Part shown: one piece after another, positions 15,783-23,671 of the stretch
Position numbering within the stretch: position 1 is the stretch's first letter
How the letters are laid out: the number at the start of each line of letters is the position of its first letter
Assembly: GCA_046309815.1 (NCBI GenBank)
Contig: JBKCOJ010000013.1
Coordinates: 1-33,753 of the forward strand
Length of the DNA stretch: 33,753 bases
Source of the DNA: CAITNM01 sp021298215
Lineage (GTDB): Bacteria; Pseudomonadota; Alphaproteobacteria; Paracaedibacterales; CAITNM01
Direction of reading: 5' to 3'
Program-made: the position numbers and the translations under genes
Notes under the pieces: model-generated
What the model was told of the DNA's origin: nothing
The model's input: the letters and a program-made list of their open reading frames with translations, nothing else
The model's database searches: none

Positions 15783-17042
15783 ATGATGGCCTTAATTGCT
15801 GATATTAAAGCTCGTGAAATTCTAGACTCTCGAGGAAATCCCACGATTGAAGTGGATGTTATTTTGGAAAGCGGCGCTTTTGGTCGTGCAGCTGTGCCTA
15901 GTGGTGCATCAACAGGAATTTTTGAAGCAGTGGAAATTAGAGATGGGGATAAGAATCGCTATTTAGGTAAGGGTGTTCTAAAAGCGGTTGAATCAATAAA
16001 TACGATAATTGCTGACGAGATGATGTCCCTTGATGTTTCGGACCAAGAGCTAATAGATACAACATTAATTACCCTTGATGGCACAAAAAATAAGAGTAAG
16101 CTTGGAGCTAATGCTATTTTGGGGGTGAGCCTTGCTTGTGCGAAAGCTGCGGCAAATCATTATGGTCATCCTTTATATCGGTATCTTGGTGGGATTCAGG
16201 CTTTTCGTTTACCGGTGCCTCTAATGAATGTTATTAATGGTGGTGCTCACGCAGACAATTCCTTAGATATTCAAGAGTTCATGATTGTGCCCTATGGAGC
16301 AGCAAAATTTAGCGATGCTTTGCGTATGGGTGCAGAGATTTTTCATCATCTTAAAGATATCTTAAGGCAGTCAAAACACATTACATCAGTTGGTGATGAA
16401 GGTGGCTTTGCCCCAAACCTTGGCAGTACAAAGGAAGCCCTTGAGGTAATTATTAAAGCAATAGAAAGTGCAGGCTACAAACCAGGGGAAGAAGTAATGT
16501 TAGCCCTAGATGTAGCTGCATCTGAGCTCTATAAAGATGGAAAGTACATTTTTAAAGGGGAAAATAAAAGCTTTACAGCTCCTGATTTAGTTGAGTTTTA
16601 CCAAAACTTGTGCGCGAATTATCCCATTTATTCAATCGAAGATGGTTTTGCAGAAAATGATTGGGATGCCTGGGAAATGATGACGGCTGAGTTGCTTGGA
16701 GTACAAATTGTAGGGGATGACCTATTTGTAACGAATACCGATCGTTTATTGCAAGGAATCGAAAAAGGAGCAGCTAACGCTATTTTGATTAAGCCGAATC
16801 AAATTGGCACACTTTCAGAAACATTAGCAACAATAAGTTTAGCTCAATCTTCAGCTTTTGGTGTCATTTTGTCACATCGTTCAGGAGAGACTGATGATGC
16901 AACCATTGCTGACATTGCGGTGGCAACGAATGCTGGTCAAATTAAAACAGGGTCCTTGTCTAGAACGGATCGATTGGCTAAATATAATCAATTATTACGA
17001 ATAGAAGAAGAATTAGGGCAGAAAGCTCAATTTTTCTTATAA
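15783..17042 (+). CDS. eno: Enolase (phosphopyruvate hydratase)
   Basis: Interconverts 2-phosphoglycerate and phosphoenolpyruvate in glycolysis/gluconeogenesis. At 419 aa it is the normal length. Signatures present: AREILDSRGNPTIEVDV near the N-terminus, SVGDEGGFAPN (202-212) with the catalytic Glu206, metal ligands around ALDVAAS (Asp243), YSIEDGF (Glu286) and VGDDLFVTN (Asp312/313), and the catalytic Lys337 in ILIKPNQIGT. The N-terminus reads MMALIADIKARE; either of the first two Met codons could start translation. The FtsB-like gene follows after 15 nt, an arrangement common in proteobacteria. PEP made here also feeds MurA. Confidence 0.97.
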   Translation: MMALIADIKAREILDSRGNPTIEVDVILESGAFGRAAVPSGASTGIFEAVEIRDGDKNRYLGKGVLKAVESINTIIADEMMSLDVSDQELIDTTLITLDGTKNKSKLGANAILGVSLACAKAAANHYGHPLYRYLGGIQAFRLPVPLMNVINGGAHADNSLDIQEFMIVPYGAAKFSDALRMGAEIFHHLKDILRQSKHITSVGDEGGFAPNLGSTKEALEVIIKAIESAGYKPGEEVMLALDVAASELYKDGKYIFKGENKSFTAPDLVEFYQNLCANYPIYSIEDGFAENDWDAWEMMTAELLGVQIVGDDLFVTNTDRLLQGIEKGAANAILIKPNQIGTLSETLATISLAQSSAFGVILSHRSGETDDATIADIAVATNAGQIKTGSLSRTDRLAKYNQLLRIEEELGQKAQFFL

Positions 17043-17057
17043 ATTGCTAGAAAGATT

Positions 17058-17348
17058 ATGGAAAATAAACTCAGAAATATTGTTTTTCCGATTACTATTG
17101 TTTTGCTTTTGACATACTTCACGTATCATATTTTTCAAGGTCAAAGAGGTATACTTGCCTGGATTCGCCTAGATAAAAAATTGCAAGAACAAGAAATTGT
17201 GCTTAGTAAACTGACACAAGAAAAAGAAAAGCTTGAGAGGGAAGCTTACTTGCTACGCCCTGATAGCCTCGATATTGATTTATTAGAAGAAAAATCAAGA
17301 CAGTTATTAAACTTTGCGCATTCTAATGAGATCGTGATTCAAAATTAG
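17058..17348 (+). CDS. ftsB: Septum formation initiator, FtsB/DivIC family
   Basis: A small bitopic cell-division protein of the FtsQ-FtsB-FtsL complex, acting at the septum. The 96-aa protein has one membrane helix at about 7-25 and a coiled coil at about 38-66 (KLQEQEIVLSKLTQEKEKLE), followed by a short conserved tail (LDIDLLEEKSRQLLNF) typical of DivIC/FtsB proteins. The AGAAAG ribosome site lies 7 nt before the ATG. It follows eno by 15 nt and converges with the EamA gene 11 nt away. Family assignment rests on architecture, size and the eno neighbour. Confidence 0.85.
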   Translation: MENKLRNIVFPITIVLLLTYFTYHIFQGQRGILAWIRLDKKLQEQEIVLSKLTQEKEKLEREAYLLRPDSLDIDLLEEKSRQLLNFAHSNEIVIQN

Positions 17349-17359
17349 AGCTAAAATGC

Positions 17360-18211
17360 TTAATAATTCTTTCCTCTGGAAAGATATAGGCTTCCAAAAA
17401 TAATTAGGGTCATGCCAAAAACTTGAAAGATATTTATGCTTTCGCCAAATAAGACATATCCTATAGGAACGGCGAGCAGCAAGCGAGTATATTCAAAAGG
17501 AGCGATAAAGCTAATTTCGGCGAAGCTTACCGCTTTTATATATGCAAATTGAGAAAGAGATCCACAAAGCCCGACTAAGCATAAGAGGAATAGATCAAAG
17601 CAGTTTTCAGGCATATCAGCTGTAAAGAAGCCAATGGAAGCTATAAGGCCTAAAATGAAAGAGCTACTAAACATAATGGCAAGAGCAGGGTCCATATAGC
17701 TTAATTTTCTAGCAAGTGTGTTGGCAAATCCTGCCAAAATGCAGGCATTAATTCCTATAAATACGTAGTATAAATTCAGATCCGTATTGTGGGGTTGCAC
17801 AATGAATAAAACACCTAAGTATCCGGCTATAAGTGCTGTTATTTTAAAATGATTGATTTTCTCTTTTAAAAAAATCATACCAAAAGATGAGGCCAAAAGA
17901 GGTCCAGTAAATCCCACACTTGTCGCAATTGCAAGGGGTAAGTTTCGGTATGATTGGTAGGTTAATAAAGTAGAAGCTCCGATGCATAGTGCTCTTATTA
18001 CATGGAGCCATGGATTGGATTTAACTTTAGCAAGAGTAGTAACTTGAGGAATAAAAATAGGCAAGAAAAATAGTAGGCCGCAAAAATAGCGTATGCAAAA
18101 CAACGAAAAATTGCTTGTTGATGTGCTTAAAAATTTGGAGATGGTGACACCACAGGTAAATGTTACGCACCATCCCAATATCCAAAGTAAACCCTTATGT
18201 TTATTTTGCAT
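17360..18211 (-). CDS. EamA/DMT-superfamily inner-membrane transporter
   Basis: About ten membrane helices and two EamA-type repeats, with the typical helix end FTGPLLASSFGMIFLKEKIN in the first half and PFEYTRLLLAVPIGYVLFGE in the second. Such proteins export or import small metabolites; related rickettsial-type genes import S-adenosylmethionine, but the substrate here cannot be read from sequence. I start it at the ATG at 18211 (MQNKHKGLLW, 283 aa). The longer frame to 18271 opens with TTG and would overlap the upstream gene by 71 nt, against 11 nt for the ATG. It is translated in tandem with the YdcF-like gene. Confidence 0.88.
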   Translation of the reverse strand: MQNKHKGLLWILGWCVTFTCGVTISKFLSTSTSNFSLFCIRYFCGLLFFLPIFIPQVTTLAKVKSNPWLHVIRALCIGASTLLTYQSYRNLPLAIATSVGFTGPLLASSFGMIFLKEKINHFKITALIAGYLGVLFIVQPHNTDLNLYYVFIGINACILAGFANTLARKLSYMDPALAIMFSSSFILGLIASIGFFTADMPENCFDLFLLCLVGLCGSLSQFAYIKAVSFAEISFIAPFEYTRLLLAVPIGYVLFGESINIFQVFGMTLIIFGSLYLSRGKNY

Positions 18212-19016
18212 TAATGTGTGGGAAAAAGGTTGTTGTTTTCCCGCTAAGTCGCAGATTGCAAAGTCCGGCAATTTCCCGCCAAGCTATGTTCCAAGCAATT
18301 AAACCTAAACGATCTTGAAAACTCACAATTAATCTTTTAAAGAAGGTTGTTGCTTTTTTATCGTGTGTATGTCCTATTGTGTGAAAATCTACAGGGTAGG
18401 GGATTAGATTACAGTTGTTGGATTGAAAAATGCTTAAGGTCCGCGGCATTAAAAAAGCAGAAGTAATTAATGCCCATTTCTTATTTGTTGTATCACCTAT
18501 AAGTTTAGATGCTTCTTCAGCAACCTCTTCTAAAGAAACTAGTTGTTCATTGCTGACAATTCGGATTCTTTTTGGTGCAATTCCTAAAGAAGTTGCGAGT
18601 TTCTGAAATTCATCGCCTTCTAATTTAGTTCCTGCAAAAACAATTTCTGTGTGAGGGTGAGCATGGGCAACTTTTAGAGCATCAAAGAGCCTGCCAGCTG
18701 TTTTATGATAAACGGCGGAACCGCGTATATCAGTTTCGAATAAGCATAAACTGCCACCAGTTATGACTAAGCCCTTAACATCATGAGGTATATTAAGCAC
18801 AGGAAATTGTGTTTCCAATCGCCTTAAAATATCGCGGCCACTGAAAGGGAAATCACCCAGTATAAATACCAAAAGGAGAGCAAATATACTCATTATAGGT
18901 TTTTGCAAAGAGCATGTTTTATTACATAAACTGCGCCATGATCCAAATACAAACAGAGCAATGACGATTAGATCTAAATTTATAACTAATCCCCATAAGA
19001 CTTTGACGAAACTCAT
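18201..19016 (-). CDS. YdcF/ElyC-family (DUF218) membrane protein
   Basis: A 271-aa protein with two N-terminal hydrophobic helices (~7-26 and ~40-54) followed by a DUF218 domain. Family motifs: GLVITGGS (82-89), a TEIVFAGTK strand, an acidic-helix region SLEEVAEEA, TSAFLMPRTLSIF, PYPVDF, and the family's C-terminal pattern WREIAGLCNLRLSGKT. E. coli ElyC and SanA, relatives of this family, affect peptidoglycan and envelope integrity. The domain probably faces the periplasm. The last 11 nt overlap the EamA start. Its envelope context agrees with the amidase encoded divergently just upstream. Confidence 0.85.
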   Translation of the reverse strand: MSFVKVLWGLVINLDLIVIALFVFGSWRSLCNKTCSLQKPIMSIFALLLVFILGDFPFSGRDILRRLETQFPVLNIPHDVKGLVITGGSLCLFETDIRGSAVYHKTAGRLFDALKVAHAHPHTEIVFAGTKLEGDEFQKLATSLGIAPKRIRIVSNEQLVSLEEVAEEASKLIGDTTNKKWALITSAFLMPRTLSIFQSNNCNLIPYPVDFHTIGHTHDKKATTFFKRLIVSFQDRLGLIAWNIAWREIAGLCNLRLSGKTTTFFPHINAK

Positions 19017-19075
19017 AAAATGTCTCTAAATAGAATTTATACCGGTATTGTGCCGTAAGTATGCGTTAAAAAACA

Positions 19076-19585
19076 ATGGAAAAATGCATGATGAAGATTA
19101 TTCAATATCCTTCTCCTAACTTTAATGAGCGGCCGCTAGCAGCAAAAATTGACTGTGTGGTTTTACATTATACGGATGTTGCAACTCTAGATGAAGCTTT
19201 ACAAATTCTGACGGATCCTAACAGAGAATCAAGAGTTAGCTGCCATTATGTTATTGATGAGGATGGTTCAATTTACCAATTAGTTCCAGCGGAAAAGCGT
19301 GCTTGGCATGCTGGTGTTAGTTCTTTAGAGGGAAGAGAGAATGTAAATGATTTTTCCATAGGGATTGAATTGCAAAACGGAGGGTATTATGCAGGATATG
19401 CACTTACTGGGTCATGGCCAGAATTTCCTGATGCACAAATTAATGCGCTGAAAGAATTACTGAATCATCTTATGACTAAATTTCCAATTACTATTGAGCG
19501 TATAGTGGGCCATGAACATGTTGCTCCTAAGTTAAAAATAGACCCCGGTCCTGCTTTTCCTTGGGGAAAAATTAGGAAAATTTAA
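19076..19585 (+). CDS. N-acetylmuramoyl-L-alanine amidase (Amidase_2, AmpD/AmiD type)
   Basis: Cleaves the bond between muramic acid and the stem peptide. In this 169-aa protein the zinc and catalytic residues of the Amidase_2 family are visible: His31 in VVLHYTD, Glu98 in IGIELQNGG, His146 in VGHEHVAP, and Lys154 and Asp156 in KLKIDPGPAFPWG. There is no signal peptide, which favours a cytoplasmic AmpD-like role in muropeptide recycling. The first Met (19076) has no clear ribosome site; Met5/Met6 (19088/19091) lie a suitable distance after GGAAAA and are also plausible starts. The stop overlaps the convergent maiA stop by 4 nt. Confidence 0.92.
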   Translation: MEKCMMKIIQYPSPNFNERPLAAKIDCVVLHYTDVATLDEALQILTDPNRESRVSCHYVIDEDGSIYQLVPAEKRAWHAGVSSLEGRENVNDFSIGIELQNGGYYAGYALTGSWPEFPDAQINALKELLNHLMTKFPITIERIVGHEHVAPKLKIDPGPAFPWGKIRKI

Positions 19586-20211
19586 ATTGCGTCTTCTTGT
19601 TCTTCTGGCGTTGTAGTTCTTATCCAGGGTTGCGCCAACACGTATTCATTAACACGTTTAATCGTAGGATAGGCTGATAAATTAACGTTAAAACGGTTTG
19701 CATTATATACTTGTGGAACCAAGCAAATATCAGCAATTGAAAGATTATCGCCTATACAAAAATTTCTTGCCATTTGACTAAGTTGCTTTTCGAGAGGCTT
19801 AAACCCCTCGTGTATCCAATGCTGGTACCAATCAGTTTTTTGTTCTTCTGAAAGCCCAAGATTTCTTTCTAAATATTTTAGAATTCTTAGATTATTAAGC
19901 GGGTGTATATCGCAACAAATAGCTTGGGCAATACTCATTGCTTGTGCTTGCAAAAATGGATTGTTGAGCCACAAAGAAGGGGTTGGGTGGGTCCTTTCTA
20001 GATATTCTATTATTGCTAGCGATTGAAAAATGATTCCTTGCTCAGTTGTAAGAGTTGGTACTAAACCAAATGGATTAGTTTCCTTGTATTGTTGGTTTTG
20101 TTCGTTAGTTCTTAAGTTTATATAATGTGGTTTATAAGCAAGATTTTTATAAGATAAGGCGAGCCGTACTCTATAGCTTGCTGTAGATCTGAAATAGGTA
20201 AAAAGCTCCAT
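19582..20211 (-). CDS. maiA: Maleylacetoacetate isomerase / zeta-class glutathione S-transferase
   Basis: Zeta-class GST fold that isomerises maleylacetoacetate to fumarylacetoacetate in tyrosine/aromatic breakdown, using glutathione. The 209-aa protein has the N-terminal motif YFRSTASYRVRLAL (6-19), the glutathione-site strand NPFGLVPTL, and an all-helical C-terminal domain with FCIGDNLSIADICLVPQVYNA (core GDNLSIADICLVPQ). No other tyrosine-degradation gene is nearby, so it may serve as a general GST. The ATG is immediately adjacent to the rsmB stop (no gap), making it the last gene of a fieF-rsmB-maiA unit. Confidence 0.88.
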   Translation of the reverse strand: MELFTYFRSTASYRVRLALSYKNLAYKPHYINLRTNEQNQQYKETNPFGLVPTLTTEQGIIFQSLAIIEYLERTHPTPSLWLNNPFLQAQAMSIAQAICCDIHPLNNLRILKYLERNLGLSEEQKTDWYQHWIHEGFKPLEKQLSQMARNFCIGDNLSIADICLVPQVYNANRFNVNLSAYPTIKRVNEYVLAQPWIRTTTPEEQEDAI

Positions 20212-21459
20212 TTAATTTTCCTTATTACTTTTTTCAAAAATACTAATGAAAAAACCATCTGTGTGGTGAATATGTGGTAAAAATTGAGCGGTTAAAGTAT
20301 TAAAAGGACACTCAATTTTAAATATTTCTCTCCATATTTCTGTAATAGGGAGAAGCCTGAATGTGGAAAATTCCTTTAAAAACCAATCTACTTGTTTGTT
20401 ATTCTCTGCTTCTAATACGGAGCAAGTAACATAAATCAGCCTGCCCCCAACTTTTACAAATTTTTGGGTTTGGCTAAGTATAGCTTGTTGCAGTTTTGTT
20501 AGCTCTTCAAGATCAGTGGGAGTTAAGCGATTTTTTAAGTCAGGGTTTCTTCTCCAGGTGCCGGTACCCGTGCATGGAGCATCAACAAGAACTCGATCAA
20601 ATCTGTCATGCTGCCTTTTAAACCAGCTATTATCTTTATTGATATCTTTAAGTTGATAACAGCTAACACCAGCTCTTCGCAGTCTTTCTTTAGCTCGTTG
20701 TAATCGATAGGGATGGATATCACTTAAGGTAAGATTACCCTTATTTTTCATTGTAGCAGCTAAGTTAAGAGATTTTCCTCCAGCACCTGCGCAGTAATCC
20801 AGAACTTGCATTCCAGGTTTAGCATCACATAATAAACCTGCAATTTGTGATGCTTCGTCTTGCACTTCAAGTGAGCCATCTTGCCAAAAAGGGTGCGTAT
20901 TTAGAGGTTTTCTTCTTCCAAAGCGAATTCCATTAGGGCTAAAAGGAGTTGGCGATGTCTCAAATCCTTCCAATGATAGTACATTGAGTACAGCATCACG
21001 ATTATTTTTTAGGGTATTAACTCGAATATCGAAATTTGCTTGTTCGTGCAGGCTTTTCACAAGATCTTTATCTTTTAAAAATTCCTCTAGCCAGAGAGGG
21101 ATAGCGTATGTTGAGTACTCTTTTAGATTTTCTAAAACATCCATTTCATCTTCAGTTAAAGGCGATGGACCATACCCATTACACAATTCTTTAATGTCTT
21201 GAAGAGTTTGTTCATTTTCTAATATGCAATGAGCAAAGACTAAAAGGCGCGGTGTATTTTTTGTAAGGGCGTTTTGCAGGCCTTGTAAACTCCTTAAAAC
21301 ACTGTATGTCCAATCTCCAATAGAGCGCCTATCAGAACCTCCAATGTAACGACGATTCCTAAAATAACTCTGCATAACAGCGTCCGCTGGCTTTTGTTGG
21401 TTTGCCTGCATGTTTTCTGTAAGTTCAATTACCGACTGTAATTTTCCAGCAGGTGTCAT
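20212..21459 (-). CDS. rsmB: 16S rRNA m5C methyltransferase, RsmB/Fmu type
   Basis: Methylates a cytosine of 16S rRNA with SAM. In this 415-aa protein the N-terminal ~130 residues are helical (NusB-like region in RsmB). The SAM site is VLDYCAGAGGKSLNLAA (219-235). The two catalytic cysteines of RNA m5C enzymes are present: Cys296 in DAPCTGTGTWRRNPD and Cys346 in YVTCSVLEAEN. The annotation is secure as an NSUN/RsmB-type enzyme; the precise target site is inferred. The ATG overlaps the fieF stop by 4 nt (ATGA), with a GGAG ribosome site inside the fieF end. Confidence 0.92.
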   Translation of the reverse strand: MTPAGKLQSVIELTENMQANQQKPADAVMQSYFRNRRYIGGSDRRSIGDWTYSVLRSLQGLQNALTKNTPRLLVFAHCILENEQTLQDIKELCNGYGPSPLTEDEMDVLENLKEYSTYAIPLWLEEFLKDKDLVKSLHEQANFDIRVNTLKNNRDAVLNVLSLEGFETSPTPFSPNGIRFGRRKPLNTHPFWQDGSLEVQDEASQIAGLLCDAKPGMQVLDYCAGAGGKSLNLAATMKNKGNLTLSDIHPYRLQRAKERLRRAGVSCYQLKDINKDNSWFKRQHDRFDRVLVDAPCTGTGTWRRNPDLKNRLTPTDLEELTKLQQAILSQTQKFVKVGGRLIYVTCSVLEAENNKQVDWFLKEFSTFRLLPITEIWREIFKIECPFNTLTAQFLPHIHHTDGFFISIFEKSNKEN

Positions 21460-22358
21460 AAAGAGGCTCCAGAAAGAGATTTATATCCTAAAGGATCAAG
21501 ATGAATTAATATTTCAGCGCTAGGGTGGGATTTTTTTAAGCGGATTTCAACCTCGTCACTAATGATGTGTGCCTGCTTTAAAGGAAGAGATGGATCAAGA
21601 GTGATATGGACTTGGATGAAGTTTTGTTGCCCCGCATTTCGTGTTCTTAAGTCATGTGCTTCAAGAACCTTGGGATGCTCCAGTATACATTTCAAAATAT
21701 CTTGCCTAATTGAATATTCTAATTCTTTATCCATTAAAACGTTGGAGCTTTGTTTTAGAATATGCCAACTGCCCACCAATAAAAACATAGCAATACCCAC
21801 ACCGAAGACTATGTCAATCCAAGCAATACCAAACCATGTGAGAGATAAAAGGGCAATAATCGCTGCTATATTGCTCAAAATATCTGCTTGGTAATGAAGA
21901 AAATCAGCTTTAATGACAATAGAATTGGTGTGCTTGATTGTGTAGTATTGAAACACTACAAGTCCTAAGGTAAGTATTGTCGAAAAAACCATTACCATTA
22001 GTGCCAATGAGTGGTGTTCAATATGGTGCAGCATGTTATGATGTTGGTAAGCGTGGTACACCATCCAGCCAGTGCTAGCAATGATCAGGAGAGATTGTAC
22101 GAATCCAGCGAGAGCTTCAGCTTTTCCATGGCCAAATCGATATTCCTCATTTGCAGGTTTCGATGAGTACCGAACTGCTAAAAAATTGATTAATGAGCTA
22201 AAAAAATCAGATAAAGAATCAAGAAGTGATGCCTGAATAGTCAAGGATCCACTGAGCCACCAAGCAAGTGTTTTTGTAGCAACAAGGCAAAAAGCGACGG
22301 AAATGGCGGCCCAAGTTGCTTGAAAGACAAGATGGCTGTGGTGGTGCGAGCAGTTCAC
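21456..22358 (-). CDS. fieF: Cation diffusion facilitator (FieF-like metal efflux pump)
   Basis: Exports divalent metal ions (Zn/Fe type) in exchange for protons. It has six membrane helices, with the CDF site SLLDSLSDFFSS (two Asp), then the loop FGHGKAEALAGF, WIDIVFG in helix 5, and a cytoplasmic ferredoxin-like domain (AHDLRTRNAG; IHLDPLG at the end). I place the start at a GTG (22358): an AAGGAG ribosome site (22364-22369) sits 6 nt upstream, and the resulting 300 aa is the normal length. The longer reading frame begins with TTG at 22409, and an intervening ATG (22391) has no such site. The next residues CSHHHSH are a short His-rich N-terminus. Confidence 0.92.
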   Translation of the reverse strand: MNCSHHHSHLVFQATWAAISVAFCLVATKTLAWWLSGSLTIQASLLDSLSDFFSSLINFLAVRYSSKPANEEYRFGHGKAEALAGFVQSLLIIASTGWMVYHAYQHHNMLHHIEHHSLALMVMVFSTILTLGLVVFQYYTIKHTNSIVIKADFLHYQADILSNIAAIIALLSLTWFGIAWIDIVFGVGIAMFLLVGSWHILKQSSNVLMDKELEYSIRQDILKCILEHPKVLEAHDLRTRNAGQQNFIQVHITLDPSLPLKQAHIISDEVEIRLKKSHPSAEILIHLDPLGYKSLSGASL

Positions 22359-22424
22359 TATTAACTCCTTTATGATGCATAACCATATCATGCTTTTTCT
22401 ATATGCCAAATACAGATTACTAAC

Positions 22425-22453
22425 TTGACAAAAAGCGCAAGAGAGGGGTTAAT
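22425..22453 (+). promoter_or_regulatory. Putative promoter of the MFS-like gene
   Basis: A perfect TTGACA (22425-22430), a 17-base spacer, then GTTAAT (22448-22453), ending 27 bases before the ATG at 22481. The -35 is consensus; the -10 is weak. Confidence 0.4.
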
Positions 22454-22480
22454 TTTTAAAACGATTTTGGGCTGATTAAT

Positions 22481-23671
22481 ATGCAAACTATAAGAACAAA
22501 GGAAGTGGGACTGATTTTACTGGCTATTTTTTGTCAGATGTTTTCTTGTTTAAATTTAGCTTTTCTTAATAAATATATTGAGACATTTACTGTAACTGAT
22601 CTCTTTTTTACACAAAATCGTTTAGACTTATCTTACTGGATTATTGTGACTGTTTTTGCGCGAATTTTTGGATCTTATTTTGTTGGATTGCGTGCTGAAA
22701 GAGAAGGAGTTTACAAAGCTATAATATTTGTTTCGAAAATTTTTGTAATAATATCTGCTTTATGTGCGGCATTTTGTATTTCTTTGGAAAGTAATGAAGC
22801 GTATAGAAGCGGTTTTTATTGTTTTAGGTTCTTCTATAGTCTTTTGGAAACTGCTTCTCTCATTCTTCCATATTTGTATATCCTTGATCGGAGATCCTTT
22901 GCAAATTGTTACAGGCTCAGCGCTTTATTCTTGGGTGTAATGTTTTTTGCAAAATTAGCTTCCTATTACTTAATAGAGCTTCCTTTAAACTATTTGAGAT
23001 TTTGGTACGTTTTGCCCTTACTAGCTTCTATTATTGCTGTAGGAATTTATCAATCTCTACAAAAATCTTTGGACCTAGTAAATAAATCTTTGCAAGATAT
23101 CAAGGGAGCATCTTTACGTATAAAATTACTCGCGGGATTGCTCGGAGCAGCATGCGCTGCGGGTATTTTTTATCATTACTTTTTTGGGAGTTATTATTCC
23201 CTAAATATTAAAATAATTGAACCGGCTGCAGATCTAGGAAGTGTTATGTATTATTCTTTGTGCGCTGTATTTTTTATGCCTTCTGCCTGGATATGTAAGA
23301 AATATAACTTGTATAGAGTCCTTCAATTTTCTTTAATTGCTCTTCTATCCATTGGGATAATCTCAGTCTTTATCACGGCTCATTTTGTGGTGGATATTTT
23401 GCAGCAAGTATTATTTTCATTCTTTACCTCTCTTTTTATAACTCCCCTTTTAGGAATTGTTTATAAACTGTATAAGGAAAGCGGTGATATTAAAGCTATT
23501 TTAACAGCGTTTGTCGTGGGATTCGGAGCTTGTACTACATTAGCAAGATTCGAACAACAATTTGCTCTGCAGAAGGGGTTTGGTTGGGTTACTTATGATA
23601 TAAGCTTGCTATTATGTTTACTGGCTGTTTGTAGTAATAAGGAATTTCTTGAAAAAAAAGTTACCCCTTAG
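22481..23671 (+). CDS. MFS-like multi-pass transporter (396 aa)
   Basis: About eleven to twelve hydrophobic helices with short loops. The sequence after the second helix, ARIFGSYFVGLRAEREGVYK, resembles the MFS motif-A loop of ProP-type carriers (G-x-x-x-D-R-x-G pattern, with E replacing D). A larger cytoplasmic loop (about 195-210, KSLDLVNKSLQDIKG) separates the two halves, as in MFS proteins. Substrate unknown; similar carriers in obligate intracellular bacteria take up host metabolites. The last 11 nt overlap the convergent rnr gene. It is divergent from fieF with its own likely promoter. Confidence 0.75.
   Translation: MQTIRTKEVGLILLAIFCQMFSCLNLAFLNKYIETFTVTDLFFTQNRLDLSYWIIVTVFARIFGSYFVGLRAEREGVYKAIIFVSKIFVIISALCAAFCISLESNEAYRSGFYCFRFFYSLLETASLILPYLYILDRRSFANCYRLSALFLGVMFFAKLASYYLIELPLNYLRFWYVLPLLASIIAVGIYQSLQKSLDLVNKSLQDIKGASLRIKLLAGLLGAACAAGIFYHYFFGSYYSLNIKIIEPAADLGSVMYYSLCAVFFMPSAWICKKYNLYRVLQFSLIALLSIGIISVFITAHFVVDILQQVLFSFFTSLFITPLLGIVYKLYKESGDIKAILTAFVVGFGACTTLARFEQQFALQKGFGWVTYDISLLLCLLAVCSNKEFLEKKVTP

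Noticed and set aside
18212..18271. Longer N-terminus for the EamA transporter
   Set aside because: It would start with TTG, extend deep into the YdcF-like gene, and add a non-membrane leader atypical of the family. The ATG at 18211 fits better.
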